A stretch of DNA of 64,000 bases from Siphonodentalium dalli (lineage: Eukaryota > Mollusca > Scaphopoda > Gadilida > Siphonodentaliidae), in assembly GCA_032622095.1 (NCBI GenBank), contig CP136065.1, positions 217,290,151-217,354,150 on the forward strand, read 5' to 3'. Numbering within the stretch: position 1 is the first letter of the stretch; the number at the start of each line of letters is the position of its first letter. Both the position numbers and the translations under genes were made by a program. The notes beneath the pieces were generated by a model, which saw only the letters and a program-made list of their open reading frames with translations, did no database searches and was not told the DNA's origin. This document shows, one piece after another, positions 11,100 to 22,982 of this stretch.

Positions 11100-13791
11100 C
11101 TAGTATTCATTGTCCTGGTGGCCATAATAGTTGTAAATGGCAACTTCACAATTATTGAAAGAAAACTGGCCAGCTTGTTTGGTACTGGGTCTGGGAGTTG
11201 ATTCAACTGTTATAGTTCTACTGCTAGTAGCGCATGTAGTGTTATTTATTTGTATGTTGCTTCTTCTCACTGGCACTATCTGTGAACTTCCCGTACTAGA
11301 GGTAACAATCTGTGAACTTACATGCTGCGTCTGATTGACCCTGGGGACATCGGTTGCCACAATTGGGACTTATGTTCATTTTGTAGATTTTCATCTATTC
11401 TCTGCAAAACTCTTGAGTATTGTTGTTTTTGTACATCCGAACTGTCAGCATTGTAGCTTTTGATAGAAGCTTCATTACGATGACCGGACACTTTCATGAT
11501 CTCGCGTGTTTCGACACCCACATGCGACAACAGTGTTATTGCTGTTGCCCTGACCGAGTGATTAGTATATCTGGTCAATAAATTGGCTTCTTTGGATATT
11601 CTCGGCATTATTTCAGAAATTTTGTTCACTCCAACTGCCTTATTTTCAAACCATACTTCACTATCCATGCTGACTGATGCTTTGGGTTTCTGAAATAACA
11701 TTGCACTTCAGGATGTAGCTTTGATAGATAAAGTTTGAAAGATTTCACTGGTCATAGCTCATTACCTGAGGCATACATTTTGGGTTTCGGCGTGGAATTC
11801 TCCCGAGATGATGTTTCAGGGTGGTTTTTAGTGAATTCATTAAAAGTCAATTCATAATACTCTCGTCCGGTGCCATCTGATTTCAATTGAAAAGAATCCT
11901 TCAGGATCAGCCGCATGTTCTCTCGTCCTCTCCTAGCAAAATTGAGTGCGACATCAAACCAAACTTTATTAAATAGACCCCTCGGATTGTTCAGATCAAA
12001 CACTCCATTTCGCATGATGGCTGATTCTGAGAATAATAAACTCAGGTCATTCTCTGCTATTGGAGGATAATGCTTGGACTGATCTTGACCATCGCGCTTC
12101 AACTTCCTTATAATACTTATAAACATGTTATTTGCTCTCCTGAATGTTATGTCCTGGGAAATATTTATTTTCCGTTCATATGGAGGATTTTGGAGATGTC
12201 TATTTATGGAAGATCTAATGCCAATGAAGGCTGATTTGCTATAGCTGTCGCCTTTATTGGTTCTCGCTTCAGCGTAGAATCTCCGGAGACAGTCGTCGAG
12301 TTGATCATCGTCAAGAGCTTCAAAGTATTTGTCCATTCCTCTGTCGGATAACCAGCCTGAAAAAAATGGAATAATAATACATTTCATTATTATATATATA
12401 TCTGTTGGAACACGTAGTACCTCTTATTTTAGACACAAATTGAGTGTTCATATCTCAAATTATTTTCCATAATGATTACTAATATATGTGATTTATTTGT
12501 CTAAATTAGTTTGTATTGAATTACCAAGTCGATATTTGAAATAAGTTCCAATTTTCAAATAACATTCAGACATTAGATACCCAATAATTTAGGGATTCTC
12601 AAATAAATGAATGGGAATAACAGCATTTTAAGGTACTACATATAGCGACCAATAATACTGATAATTTAAAAAAAAATTTGACTCAACATATTTTCAATTT
12701 ATAAATTACTTACGTTTGAAGAGATCAACACCCCCCATTTGGTGTTTTTCTTCGTGTTTTTGGAGTCTTTGTTATCTGGCAGCGAATCAATTTCTCGCTC
12801 CGATAACCTGGCAAATCTATCATCACTACTGCCATCAGCCTCGGGCATGTCTTCATTTTCATCTACATGTACACCCTAAAATGAATGAGCCATGGTATTT
12901 TACTGGTATTTAATTATTCTTCAATACGCTATTTAGTGAAAAATGTAAAATTCACCATCGTCATATGCCAGAATAATCTAATAAACTACCACCAAAGTAT
13001 CCATCAACTGATAACCTAGATAAATATATTTTACAGATTATGACATAATCCTCCTCCCACATCAAGACATTAATATTAATAAATTCTGCATGTACCTCAA
13101 GAAATGGATCTAGAATGGACCCATTGACATCAATATCATCTGTTTGCTCTTCCTCTGGGAATGTTGTACCAGTAGCTGCTTCACTGCCTTCACTGGCTTC
13201 AGTGCCTTCATTGCCTTCAAGTTCCAGTTCAACTTCACTAGTGCTAGTAGTAATAGGGTCAGCATCAATCAGTTCATCGCTTAACTCAATGACATGTTGA
13301 TCAAGGAAGCTTGTTATTGATGGGTCCAGTAAATCCAAATTAACATCTTGAACCTGGGAATTACGTAAGTTCACATAATAATTAGTACTTCTACTTCGTT
13401 TTGTCAAAGTTTGTGTATTACTATTAGTTATTTTGAATGGAAAAGCTAAATGGATATAATATCACAACTTTGTGTATTTAATTTTAGCTATACTATATTA
13501 CGAAAACAATCTAGCTCTAAACGTAAAATATTTTTCTGATCACAATAAAAAATCAGAATGGAGTTAGGCCTATTTGTGTTCAACTTCAAACTAGGTTACC
13601 TACTGACCTATAAAAGTTTAAAACTAGGTGGTCGCACCTGCTCTTCCGATAGGAAGTACATATGTAAACATTGCTATTGCAATAAACTTACCATCACCTC
13701 TATCTGTATGGGACGCAAAATCAATCATCGCATCGCCTGATATTAGATCATTATCGCTAGTTGACTCTTCGATTATTCTAAACGACGCCAT
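11100..13791 (-). pseudogene. Crypton-type tyrosine recombinase, degraded
   Basis: Four exons fit by splice sites and phase: exon 1 13692-13791 (ATG at 13791, donor GATG|GTAAGT), exon 2 13096-13346, exon 3 12714-12875 and exon 4 from 12356 down to about 11340. The protein carries the N-terminal NKDSKNTKKNTKW block, then RRFYAEAR and YSKSAFIGIRSSINRHL (core-binding domain). The catalytic residues follow: Arg in FARRGREN, NHSVRATAI (HxxR), SGHRNEAS, and the nucleophile Tyr in IKSYN. This matches the DUF3504 recombinase family of Cryptons, mobile elements that integrate through a tyrosine recombinase. Lesions: a C6 run (12731-12736) makes exon 3 two bases too long for the phases on either side; TGA at 11752-11754 replaces a conserved Cys before PVKSFKLYLSKL; a frame change follows near 11703-11712. 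A tail in another frame (11100-11360, ending FNNCEVAIYNYYG) may belong to it. A host-domesticated relative is the alternative, but the lesions argue against function. Confidence 0.75.
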
Positions 13792-14143
13792 CGTTGCAAT
13801 TAGAAGGTATGCAACGGAATTTTCGCAGGTGAAATTCAAAGATGCCGCCGATGGCAACGGTATCTATAGACAACAACGCGCGGGTGTGCTCGTTTTGCTA
13901 CTCCGTTCTGCGGCGATGAAATGTTACCATGCTACATTCAGATTTGATGCACGCTGAAGCGGCCGATGTCGGTGAATCGAAAACTGAAGTTAGCCGCTCT
14001 CGGCCAATCAGATTGCTTGTTTTTAGTGACAAATACTCAATTGAATTACAGCGCCAAAATACACCAAAAATATTCCCGAGGCGACTGAGTTTCTGAAGAA
14101 AACAAGATGGCGGATAAGCACCTAATATTGATTTCATATTAGG
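13792..14143. other. region upstream of the recombinase and left of the duplication
   Basis: The sequence contains the 5' flank of the recombinase start codon and no further gene. A promoter cannot be defined from sequence alone. Confidence 0.35.
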
Positions 14144-14718
14144 CCACCGACCAAAATGGGTTCATATACCGTTACTATATATCGACGCTGATTGGCTAAT
14201 CGCAAGAGCTGACATAATAATACTTTTTCCCGGATTATCATGTGACGGCTTTTGCCCAATCAGAAATGGTGTTAGTTGAGGGATGGATATTATTTTGAAT
14301 TATTTACGTTCCATGTGAACGTTATTACACGCTTGTTCCTAGAAGTACAGTGTTTATATTGTTCCATTTTTTCAAATCCGTATGGAATGTACGTTCCATA
14401 CGCATCTCGTTGACTTCAAATGACGTTCGCCTCAACCACGAAACCGGAACTATAAAATAAAAGCATCATCACACATCAAAAACACGCCCCACATGTATGT
14501 GCCTAAATAAACCTTGTAAGTCTGTATTTTTAATGGACAGTTTCTAGGACGGGTGACGTGTAATAAAAACAGAACAACACAATGGGTGTGTTGATACGGC
14601 ACTTGTGTCATTGCAGAAGGATATAACTCTGGGCCGCGCCTCTCGTTCTATCCCATCAACAAACTCATTAACACATGCACTCGTGCCGTTCTGAGTATAA
14701 ATAGACTAACCAGATGCG

Positions 14719-15175
14719 TGACCCGCCATATCAAATCCAGTCGTAAGTCGGGATTTGTTTTACCCTGTGCCAATGCATTCTCGTATATATGCGAGTCGAC
14801 CATAGGTCGCCTCGCATATATAAGAGAATGCATTGGCCTAACAATATTTTATCATTTTTTTTAAATAAATGTTTCTTACAATTTTTAGGACATAAAATAA
14901 AAAAACATCCATTACCCTGCAGGGAGCCCCACACATATATAGAAGCATATACAAGAGTGTCGTCTGCTCATGTTTGTCTGGGGCTCTGTATGGGTGAAAT
15001 TATAAAATTGTTAAAAGAATACAAGAAAAAATTATTAAAATTGTAAAAAATGGTTAGGCCAATGCATTCTCTTATATATGTGAGGCGACCTATGGTCGAC
15101 TCGCATATATAAGAGAATGCATTGGCACAGGGTAAACAAATCCCGACTTACGACTGGATTTGATATGGCGGGTCA
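14719..15175. mobile_element. hairpin-bearing foldback element, copy A2
   Basis: The outer inverted termini TGACCCGCCATATCAAATCC are followed in each arm by a nested hairpin. Its stem reads CCAATGCATTCTC-TATATATGCGAG-CGACC around a 3-base ATA loop, with one mismatch near the loop. The interior (CCTGCAGGGAGCCCC through GGGGCTCTGTATGGGTGAAA) is non-coding. Apparent ORFs here are shadows of the symmetry. Confidence 0.9.
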
Positions 15176-15478
15176 CATGTAGGCTCTTTGTAATGTGTTT
15201 TCATTGTGGCCTGTGTCACAAAACGGAATAACGGGTATGCATCCACTATGAACTTATTTCAGAATCAAATAAGTCCAATATTAACAAATGTGAATATTTT
15301 GCTCCAATATGAACCTATTTGCACGAGGATATGTTACAGCCAATACTATGAAATTATAATATAAAATCGAGATTAATAATTATAATTACACCCGTGTGAA
15401 AACTGTCGGTTTTAAAATGCATTTTGAGTTGCCGTGACGAAATTCCTAAACTCAACATTCAATTCTAGCCTACAGTAA

Positions 15479-15727
15479 AACGTTTCATGACTGGAGTTGC
15501 GCTGGAGCAGCATTAAAGATCCTGTGCCAGTGCATTATCTTATATATGCGAGTCTCCCATTGGGAGCCTCACATATAAAAGAGAATACAATGGCTTACAG
15601 AGTCAATGAATATTTTGTTACGACAATGTATTCTCATATATGGGAGACCCGCATAAATAAGAGAATGCATTGGCACAGGATTTTCGCAAAAAATTGCCGG
15701 AAGCTCCAGTCACGGAATGGTTAAAAC
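15479..15727. mobile_element. hairpin element family B, copy 1
   Basis: The ends are AAAACGTTTCATGACTGGAG and, inverted, AAGCTCCAGTCACGGAATGG with TTAAAACG. The interior carries two hairpins related to those of family A (GCCAGTGCATTATCTTATAT and GAATGCATTGGCACAGG) with a different loop (CTCCCATTGGGAG). The outer termini are unrelated to those of family A. Confidence 0.8.
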
Positions 15728-15955
15728 GTTGTATTTTCTGAATTGCTGTAACGGACATGGTTCGATCGATTTAATTTTTCTTGCTGATCATTGAAGTGCG
15801 CTGTTATCCGGTTAAGTCACTGTAAGAAGAGCATGCACCATATGTCTTTAAGTATTGAGCGGCACAACGATGTCTTGGGGCTCATCACAACACATCTTCC
15901 TGTGGGTGGTTATTAATGCCCAGAAGGGCTATAATTGTGTTACTAAACACATATG

Positions 15956-16375
15956 TGACCCGCCATATCAAATCCAGTCGTAAGTCGGGATTTTTTTTAC
16001 CCTGTGCCAATGCGTTCTCTTATATATGCGAGTCGACCATAGGTCGCCTCGCATATATAAGAGAATGCATTGGCCTAACAAATTTTTACAATTTTAATAA
16101 TTTTTTCTTGTATTCTTTAACAATTTTATAATTTCACCCATACAGAGCCCCAGACAAACATGAGCGGGGCTCCCTGCAGGGTAATGGATGTTTTTTTATT
16201 TTATGTCCTAAAAATTGTAAGAAACATTTATTTAAAATAAATGATAAAAAATTGTTAGGCCAATGCATTCTCTTATATGCGAGGCGACCTATGGTCGACT
16301 CGCATATACAAGAGAACGCATTGGCACAGGATAAAAAAAATCCCGACTTACGACTGGATTTGATATGGCGGGTCA
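15956..16375. mobile_element. hairpin-bearing foldback element, copy A3
   Basis: The termini and both hairpins are as in A2, but the interior runs in the opposite direction: the ATACAGAGCCCCAGACAAAC block comes first and CCTGCAGGGTAATGG follows. The flanks are TA-rich (CACATA before and CATATA after), compatible with a TA target site. It lacks the AGAAGCATATACAAGAGTGT segment of A2. Confidence 0.88.
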
Positions 16376-16739
16376 CATATATATTAACATCACACATAGT
16401 ATATGGTGGAGATTTAATGACCGTATTCGTCGATATGCAATTGATCTTAATACCAATTAAGGTTTCCTTCCAGGAAATTGAACATGTAAGATCAATATTC
16501 TATAGGAAGAGACGTGCTTCACTGTCCATTTAAAATATTGGCCCGTGGTGGTTTTATTGCGACTTGAAAACTGATCAGATCACATAATAGTTGATATAAG
16601 CCTGGATATTTCGCTTACATCGAACACATAAGATACAGAGACAGCCAGACTGATGACAAGCATACCGTATGTGTGCGGAATATGGCTTAAGCTAGAGGGT
16701 TGAATCATGAGTCACACTTAACATTGACATATACCATAT

Positions 16740-17015
16740 GTTGGGAAAATCTGCTGTAATAATTTCAAAAACTTTCAAAAACATATTTATTCCGAAATAT
16801 TTTTAATATTGATTGTATTAGTTGTTGAAAATCGATTATAATCAAGATGGTTATTGGCGTCGTTTTAGAAACATCAGCGCAGGCATTATTATATTTTTCA
16901 AAAATATATATGTTCTGAATGCTTCATTCACACACTGTTTTTTTCTAAAATCACCAAATAGCCAAACCACCAGCATCATAGCATATTAACAGGACTACAT
17001 GAACAGGGGTGAGCC
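16740..17015. mobile_element. family C element, partial, copy 1
   Basis: The block GATTGTATTAGTTGTTGAAA, ATCAAGATGG and the end ACCAGCATCATAGCATATTA match, in reverse complement, the fuller element at 38364-38885. Only the right terminal repeat is evident. The 66-residue frame after it (16999-17199) has no recognised domain. Confidence 0.65.
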
Positions 17016-18892
17016 TGTGTGTTTATGTATGAACGTAATCCAATATTTTGATGTTTGGATTCCATATAGGATCGTACAGTATCTAAGCTCCTGCTATACA
17101 TTGGGAGCAGGGACTATAATGGTTGCAGTCCACTGTTTGTACACGACGGGCGCGATGAATGTCTTCCTGGAGTCATGGACCCTGTTCTTCAATATATAGA
17201 GCAACAGAGCGTCTCTGTTCACCATAAGTTCTTATTTATAAGCAATTGACTTCTTGTCAACTCTTTGATGGAGTTTGGTGGGTTCAATCTAAAGCCGCGT
17301 GATATGATATTTAAACGCGGTCGATCGATTTAAATTTCCTTGCAGTCGCCCGGCCACATGCTGGTGACGTCCGGCTTCGCGCACATTAGTTTAGTGTACT
17401 CACTGACTTTTGTACAATCTGTTCGCGGGAATTCCGTGAATAATGAAACTACATAATGATACATACGCAATTAACTCGCAATCTGTTTGGGTGATTTATC
17501 TGACGGTTGCGATGTCAAACTATTTACCGGGTTCAGACATAGTCAGCGAATCTGTAATAGCATGGTGCGAAAACCACGAGGTATATTACGACCACGTACG
17601 GGAGAAGCAGAGATGTCAATGTCATATTATTTATATTTAACACTATAATTCGTGTTGAACATTTGTCTCTGAAACACGCATTCTGATTGGTCGAGAGCTG
17701 CTAACTTTAGTTTTCGATTCACCAGCATCGGCCGCTGATTGGAGGACAACTATTGAATTGAGCACGTTGTCTTTGTTACCATGTTGATTAGGATATTCGG
17801 GAATGAAAACAGTTTGTGAACTCGCCTGCGCCGAATATCCAACCCAATAGAGTAAGTTTATCTCCTAAATGACGATCTCCAAATCCACTGTTGAGAAGTT
17901 TATCATATATGTATAGTCTCGAAGTCGACGCACCCATGATGTTTGTGGGTTTTGTTGAGATGAGATTAGGAACTTATAATTGACAGTTTAAGCACAACGT
18001 ACCTGTAACTTGTAACTTGTGTTGCCATTGCCAGCGACAGTCACCTGACTCGTGCGACCATTTAGACTACACATACACGATCATTCCGTTAAAAGGTTTG
18101 TGTCCAACGTGTAGCACAGCGAACTTGCAGCAAAGAGGACAAATCCAATGTTCTATTATATTAACCGAATGAGCGACCACCGATATGCAGCCAGTGGAAC
18201 AATGGGATTTGCTTGAGCGGGGAAAAAATCTTATTTTGATTGCAGAATATTAAGCTTATTAGTTCAGTGTTGATAGCATATTGTTACCAGGTGACTATTT
18301 CTTACACACGATTCTGTAAGTTGGGCCGCTGTCTATAGGAATAAGGGAGCTAAATGTGTTCTAGAGTCGGGGAGCGAGTACACCGTGGAATGCTAAAGGT
18401 GAATGTAACTGAAGAATGACCTTCACCTGATACATGCGACACGTTATTAAAGGATGGCATCGCGTTTATTTGATTTGTACATCATATCTAAATAATTTAA
18501 ACTGGTGAATGAATGGGGGAATGGATTTATGTGAGCGGGAAATTTATTTAACTAGCTGCTGTAGTTCTGGGTTTTTCCAGATCAAATTTCACTTGGGGAT
18601 TTATTTTAAAAAGTAAACACATGACCTATGATTGTTCTTGAATTTTCGTGATCAACTGGTGTCAATCTAGCTGGGTAAACATCACTGGTATGGCCTCTCA
18701 GTGAATTTGGCCGAAACGTTAACACTGTCGCCTATGGGAAACCATTTAGTTCAGTGATTCCTATAAGCGTGTATGTTTGGCGCTGTAGTGTTCTCGTCAT
18801 GTGCAGCTACATAGCAATACCTTTTTAACACACGTTACAAGTTACACGTAAGTGTTGCTACACCTGGCTAATATTTCCACCCTTAAAGGGGG
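17016..18892. other. non-coding part of duplicated unit
   Basis: No supported gene. Short frames at 16999-17199 and 17443-17640 are conserved in copy 2 only because the block is duplicated. A remnant of the 10245-10425 foldback family lies at about 17790-17880. Confidence 0.45.
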
Positions 18893-19228
18893 ACTGTACA
18901 ATAAATCCGGCCATTTATGGAACCAACTCCTTTTATACTCAACATAATATATTCAACAAATGAATGAATCTGGGCCATGGATTAGTGCAAAATACACTCA
19001 TTGCTCTATGAACTATGCAAACAACTTGGTAATTATAATGAAATGAATTTGTGAGTCATAAACTCATTTTCTTTATAATTACCATGTTGTTTGTATCGGT
19101 CACAGAGCATTGAGTGTAATTTGCTCCAATCCAAAGCTAAAATTCATTCATTTGTTGCACATATTATGTCGAGTATAAAAAGAGATGGTCCCATAAATGG
19201 CCGGATCTAGTCTATAGTACCCCTTTAA
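18893..19228. mobile_element. TTAA-flanked foldback element (family F), complete
   Basis: The element starts TTAAAGGGGGACTGTACAAT and ends GTACCCCTTTAA. The left arm (GGCCATTTATGGAACCAACT, TGGGCCATGGATTAGTGCAA, ATAATGAAATGAATTTG) is mirrored by the right arm over about 150 bases. TTAA at both edges fits piggyBac-type target duplication, although the transposase family is inference only. Confidence 0.85.
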
Positions 19229-19552
19229 CAAAATATTGTCATATAAAGAACATAGAATGCGACGGTGAACCTGGTTCGAATCCCAATAAGCTCGGTTTTG
19301 TGATCCACGCGCAGGGGAGATAACTTGATTCGTGTATCTCTATAAGTTTGTCAGTTGCTTCCGGTGGTTTGTGTTCCGGGGTTCCGGAGTGCAGTGGAGT
19401 TATTTTCTAGTACAATTACCCCCACCCCCCCCCCATCCCGTGACATTTTTAGTCAACCCGTAAAACTGACAACTTGAAAGTCGTGATATGGTCAAACGAT
19501 TAAAACGATGACAAATCACAATAAACCAGGGCTTCCCTTTTAAGGATGTCCC

Positions 19553-19690
19553 CGTAGCCGGGGTGGTTAGGTCGTGGATAAGATTATCACAGTCTGGGCT
19601 AGACGAGGTTGGCGCGGGTTCGAACACCGGCATGTATGAAAATCGGGACCGGTTTTCAAGCTTGGTTTGGTTTTAGGGACATCTCGATGT
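19553..19690 (+). repeat. tRNA-derived SINE, copy 1
   Basis: GTCCCCGTAGCCGGGGTGGT (A box) and GCGCGGGTTCGAACACCGGC (B box) are spaced as in a tRNA with a long variable region. The acceptor ends do not pair, and the tail GAAAATCGGGACCGGTTTTC is shared with the other copies. Confidence 0.7.
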
Positions 19691-19972
19691 ACATTTCCGA
19701 TCGACACATGGCCATTTCGATAATAAATGAGAATTTGTTCACGCTCACTGAGTTAAGCAAATATGAAGCAATACACACTAATACTGAATCCCTGCCTCCA
19801 TAAATCCGACATATATATACGCCAGTACCAGCAATCGTTTGGCCACAGATGCAATTTCGGTTGAAGTGCATTGACATGTTTCCAGAATGGCAGATCAAGA
19901 ATTTCGAAGGTAGTGGGTTCGAACCTAAGTTCAGACACCCCCTTCCTAACTCTCGGTGAAAAGGCTTCTTTT

Positions 19973-20110
19973 TCAGTATGTCCCCGTAGCCGAGGTGGTT
20001 TGACCGTGGATAAGATTATTACTGACTGGGCTAGACGAGGTTGGCGCGGGTTCGAACCCCGGCATGGATGAGAATCGGGACCGGTTTTCAAGCTTGATGC
20101 AAATATGAAG
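19973..20110 (+). repeat. tRNA-derived SINE, copy 2
   Basis: This is the same head and tail as at 19553, with GTAGCCGAGGTGGTTTGACC and GGGTTCGAACCCCGGCATGG. It is preceded by CCTAACTCTCGGTGAAAAGG, also shared. The head is the best tRNA match in the window, but it still lacks an acceptor stem. Confidence 0.7.
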
Positions 20111-20784
20111 CAATAAACACTCATACCGAGTCCGTGCCTCCATAACTCTGACATATATATAATATAACGTAGTCGCATCGTTGACCCGACATATGTGTGT
20201 AATTTGATCAACGACCACCCCACGCATGGGACAGAATGAGATCTTATTAACAATAGACAGACTCGATCGCCCCAATCCGTCTGTTCCCATGTTCTGATTA
20301 TGGAATTCGTGACTCCACGTCTACTGAATAAATCATCTGATAAACAGACCGTTACTTAATTTGACGTAAACATGACAATGCTCTATTAGGCAAACTCAGA
20401 TGAGTTCCCTCTTCAACGCATGATCTTATTAAATCATGATTGATTTTCGTTTCGTTTGATGTGAGTTCCGACTATTTGTTTTCGATGCTTCCGGCGTGCT
20501 AATTCATCTCGCATGTGATATAATTTCTCGCGAGATCAGACCAGCGTATCATTGATCATACGACAGATTTACTAAGGCTGTCTATAATGTTGAAGATATT
20601 TTCGATAATGTCTACAGTTCAGCAATATACAATGTACAATGCATAGGATCCGCGGTCGGAATATATTGATGATGTTTTTCTCTTCTTATCTAAATACAAA
20701 TTTAAACATTAATTTAATTTGAAAAATAAAGTGATATAGTTAAATTATTTACGTAGCCATTATTGATGAAATTTTGCCACATTC
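20111..20784. other. non-coding, duplicated
   Basis: No gene or repeat structure is seen beyond the fact that this stretch recurs in copy 2. Confidence 0.4.
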
Positions 20785-20915
20785 AGGGGTGCCGGGTAGA
20801 CGGCGGTCATTGGCCATGGCACTCCACGCAATACTTGTATGAATATAATTTATATTATCATGTACATATTGTATTGTGAAATAAAGTTATTCTATCAATA
20901 TTATCCTATATCTCT
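20785..20915 (+). mobile_element. 3' end of a non-LTR retrotransposon
   Basis: AGGGGTGCCGGGTAGACGGC, TCATTGGCCATGGCACTCCA and GTGAAATAAAGTTATTCTAT match the 3' untranslated end of the intact non-LTR insertion at 45201-47266 (reverse strand). The match includes the polyadenylation-like AATAAA and the final ATTATCCTAT. It is a sister copy, mostly 3' end. Confidence 0.7.
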
Positions 20916-21757
20916 TCTCGGGCCCCACTTACAACAAAAAGGAGAAAAATTTGTCTATATATGTCATGACACGTTTGTATTATTTCCAAATAAACAAAAC
21001 GGAAAGCCTGGTCTTATTTTGACTAAAATATTTTTAAAAGTTAATTAGGAGTTTCAATTAAAAATTTAGTAATGTTCTAAAACGAGCCACATTTTCTGTC
21101 TCAGTCCGTAAAAAATGAAATAATAAATATATTTCTGATTTTAAATTTATTTTACACCGCCAAATTTATACAGAAAGTTCAGGGAGACACACCGACCTAA
21201 TATGGGTTCATATACCGTCACTATATATCGACGCTGATTGGCTAATCGCAAGAGCTGACATAATAATACTTTTTCCCGGATTATCACGTGACGGCTTTTG
21301 CCCAATCAGAAATGGTGTTAGTTGAGGGATGGATAATATTTTGAATTATTTACGCTCCACGTGAACGTTATTACACGCTTGTTCCTAGAAGTACAGTGTT
21401 ATTGTTCCATATTTTCAAATCCGTATGGAATGTACGTTCCATACGCATCTCGTTGACTTCAAACGACGTTCGCCTCAACCACGAAATCGGAACTATAAAA
21501 TAAAAGCATCATCATACATCAAAAACAAGCCCCACATGTATGTGCCTAAATAAACCTTGTAAGCCTGTATTTTTAATGGACAGTTTCTAGGACGGGTAAC
21601 GTGTAATAAACACAGAACAACACAATGGGTGTGTTGATACGGCACTTGTGTCATTGCGGAAGGATATAACTCTGGGCCGCGCCTCTCGTTCTATCCTATC
21701 AAAAAACTCATTAACACACTCGTGCCGTTCTGAGTATAAATAGACTAACCAGATGTG

Positions 21758-22213
21758 TGATCCGCCATATCAAATCCAGTCGTAAGTCGGGATTTATTTT
21801 ACCCTGTGCCAATCCATTCTCTTAAATATGCGAGTCGACCATAGGTCGCCTCGCATATATAAGAGAATGCATTGGCCTAACAATTTTTTATCATTTTTTT
21901 TAACATAAATGTTTCTTACAATTTTTAGGACATAAAATAAAAAACACCCATTACCCTGCAGGGAGCCCCACACATATATAGAAGCATATAGAAGAGTGTC
22001 GTCTGCTCATGTTTGTCTGGGGCTCTGTATGGGTGAAATTATAAAATTGTTAAAGAATACAAGAAAAAATTATTAAAATTGTAAAAAATTGTGAGGCCAA
22101 TGCATTCTCTTATATATATGAGGCGACCTATGGTCGACTCGCATATATAAGAGAATGCATTGGCACAGGGTAAACAAATCCCGACTTACGACTGGATTTG
22201 ATATGGCGGGTCA
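21758..22213. mobile_element. hairpin-bearing foldback element, copy A4
   Basis: Duplicate of A2 with point differences (first terminus TGATCCGCC, and TTAAATATGCGAG in the first hairpin). The symmetry is otherwise preserved. Confidence 0.88.
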
Positions 22214-22508
22214 GATGTAGGCTCTTTGTAATGTATTTTCATTGTGGCCTGCGCCACAATAACGGGTATACATCCACTATGTGCTTATTTCAGAATCAGA
22301 AATAAGTCCAATATTAACAAATGTGAATATTTTGCTCCAATATGAACCTATTTGCACGAGGATATGTTACAGCCAATACTATGAAATTATAATAGAAAAT
22401 CGAGATTATTAATTATAATTACACCCGTGTGAAAACTATCGGTTTTAAAATGCATTTTGAGTTGCCGTGACGAAATTCCTAAACTCAGCATTCAATTCTA
22501 GCCTATAG

Positions 22509-22759
22509 TAAAACGTTTCATGACTGGAGTTGCGCTGGAGCAGCATTAAAGATCCCGTGCCAGTGCAGTATCTTATATATGCGAGTCTCCCATTGGGAGC
22601 CTCATATATAAAAGAGAATACAATGGCTTACAGAGTCAATGAATATTTTGTTACGACAATGTATTCTCATATATGGGAGACCCGCATAAATAAGAGAATG
22701 CATTGGCACAGGATTTTCGCAAAATTGCCGGAAGCTCCAGTCACGGAATGGTTAACACG
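22509..22759. mobile_element. hairpin element family B, copy 2
   Basis: Duplicate of 15479-15727 with the same termini (CGTTTCATGACTGGAGTTGC and GCTCCAGTCACGGAATGG) and the same two internal hairpins. Confidence 0.8.
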
Positions 22760-22982
22760 TTGTATTTTCTGAATTGCTGTAACGGACATGGTTCGATCGA
22801 TTTAATTTTTCTTGCTGATCATTGAAGTGCGCTTTTATCCGGTTAAGTCACTGTAAGAAGAGCACCATATGTCTTTAAGTATTGAGCGGCACAACGATGT
22901 CTTGGGGCTCATTACAACACATCTTCCTGTGGGTGGTTATTAATGCTCAGAAGGGCTATAATTGTGTTACTAAACACATATG

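Larger units (their letters stand above)
14144..21190. repeat. tandem segmental duplication, copy 1
   Basis: The block from CACCGACCAAAATGGGTTCA to AGTTCAGGGAGACACACC is repeated immediately downstream (21191-29107) in the same orientation. Nearly every line can be aligned with few substitutions; identity looks well above 95 percent by eye. The unit holds foldback elements A2 and A3, a family B element, a family C half, a family F element, two tRNA-derived SINEs and a non-LTR 3' tail. No host gene is evident. The junction reuses CACACCGACC, which suggests unequal exchange, but no longer shared repeat is visible at the boundary. Confidence 0.9.

Noticed and set aside
12714-12875. Alternative: the recombinase exon 3 is longer by design through alternative splicing
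   Set aside because: Acceptor and donor fit well and the conserved downstream block is in frame only after a two-base change, so a C-run indel is more likely; not fully excluded.
14648-16397. 60-90 residue frames with repeated NAFSYICESTIGRLAY-type peptides
   Set aside because: They are translations of the hairpin module in the foldback elements and appear in every copy and in both directions.
19973-20066. Possible genuine tRNA gene
   Set aside because: A and B boxes are good, but the 5' and 3' ends do not form an acceptor stem and the same head-and-tail unit recurs as a SINE.
19656-20290. Overlapping 80-166 residue frames on both strands
   Set aside because: They cover tRNA-derived SINEs and recur with them in the duplicate; no domain or codon bias.
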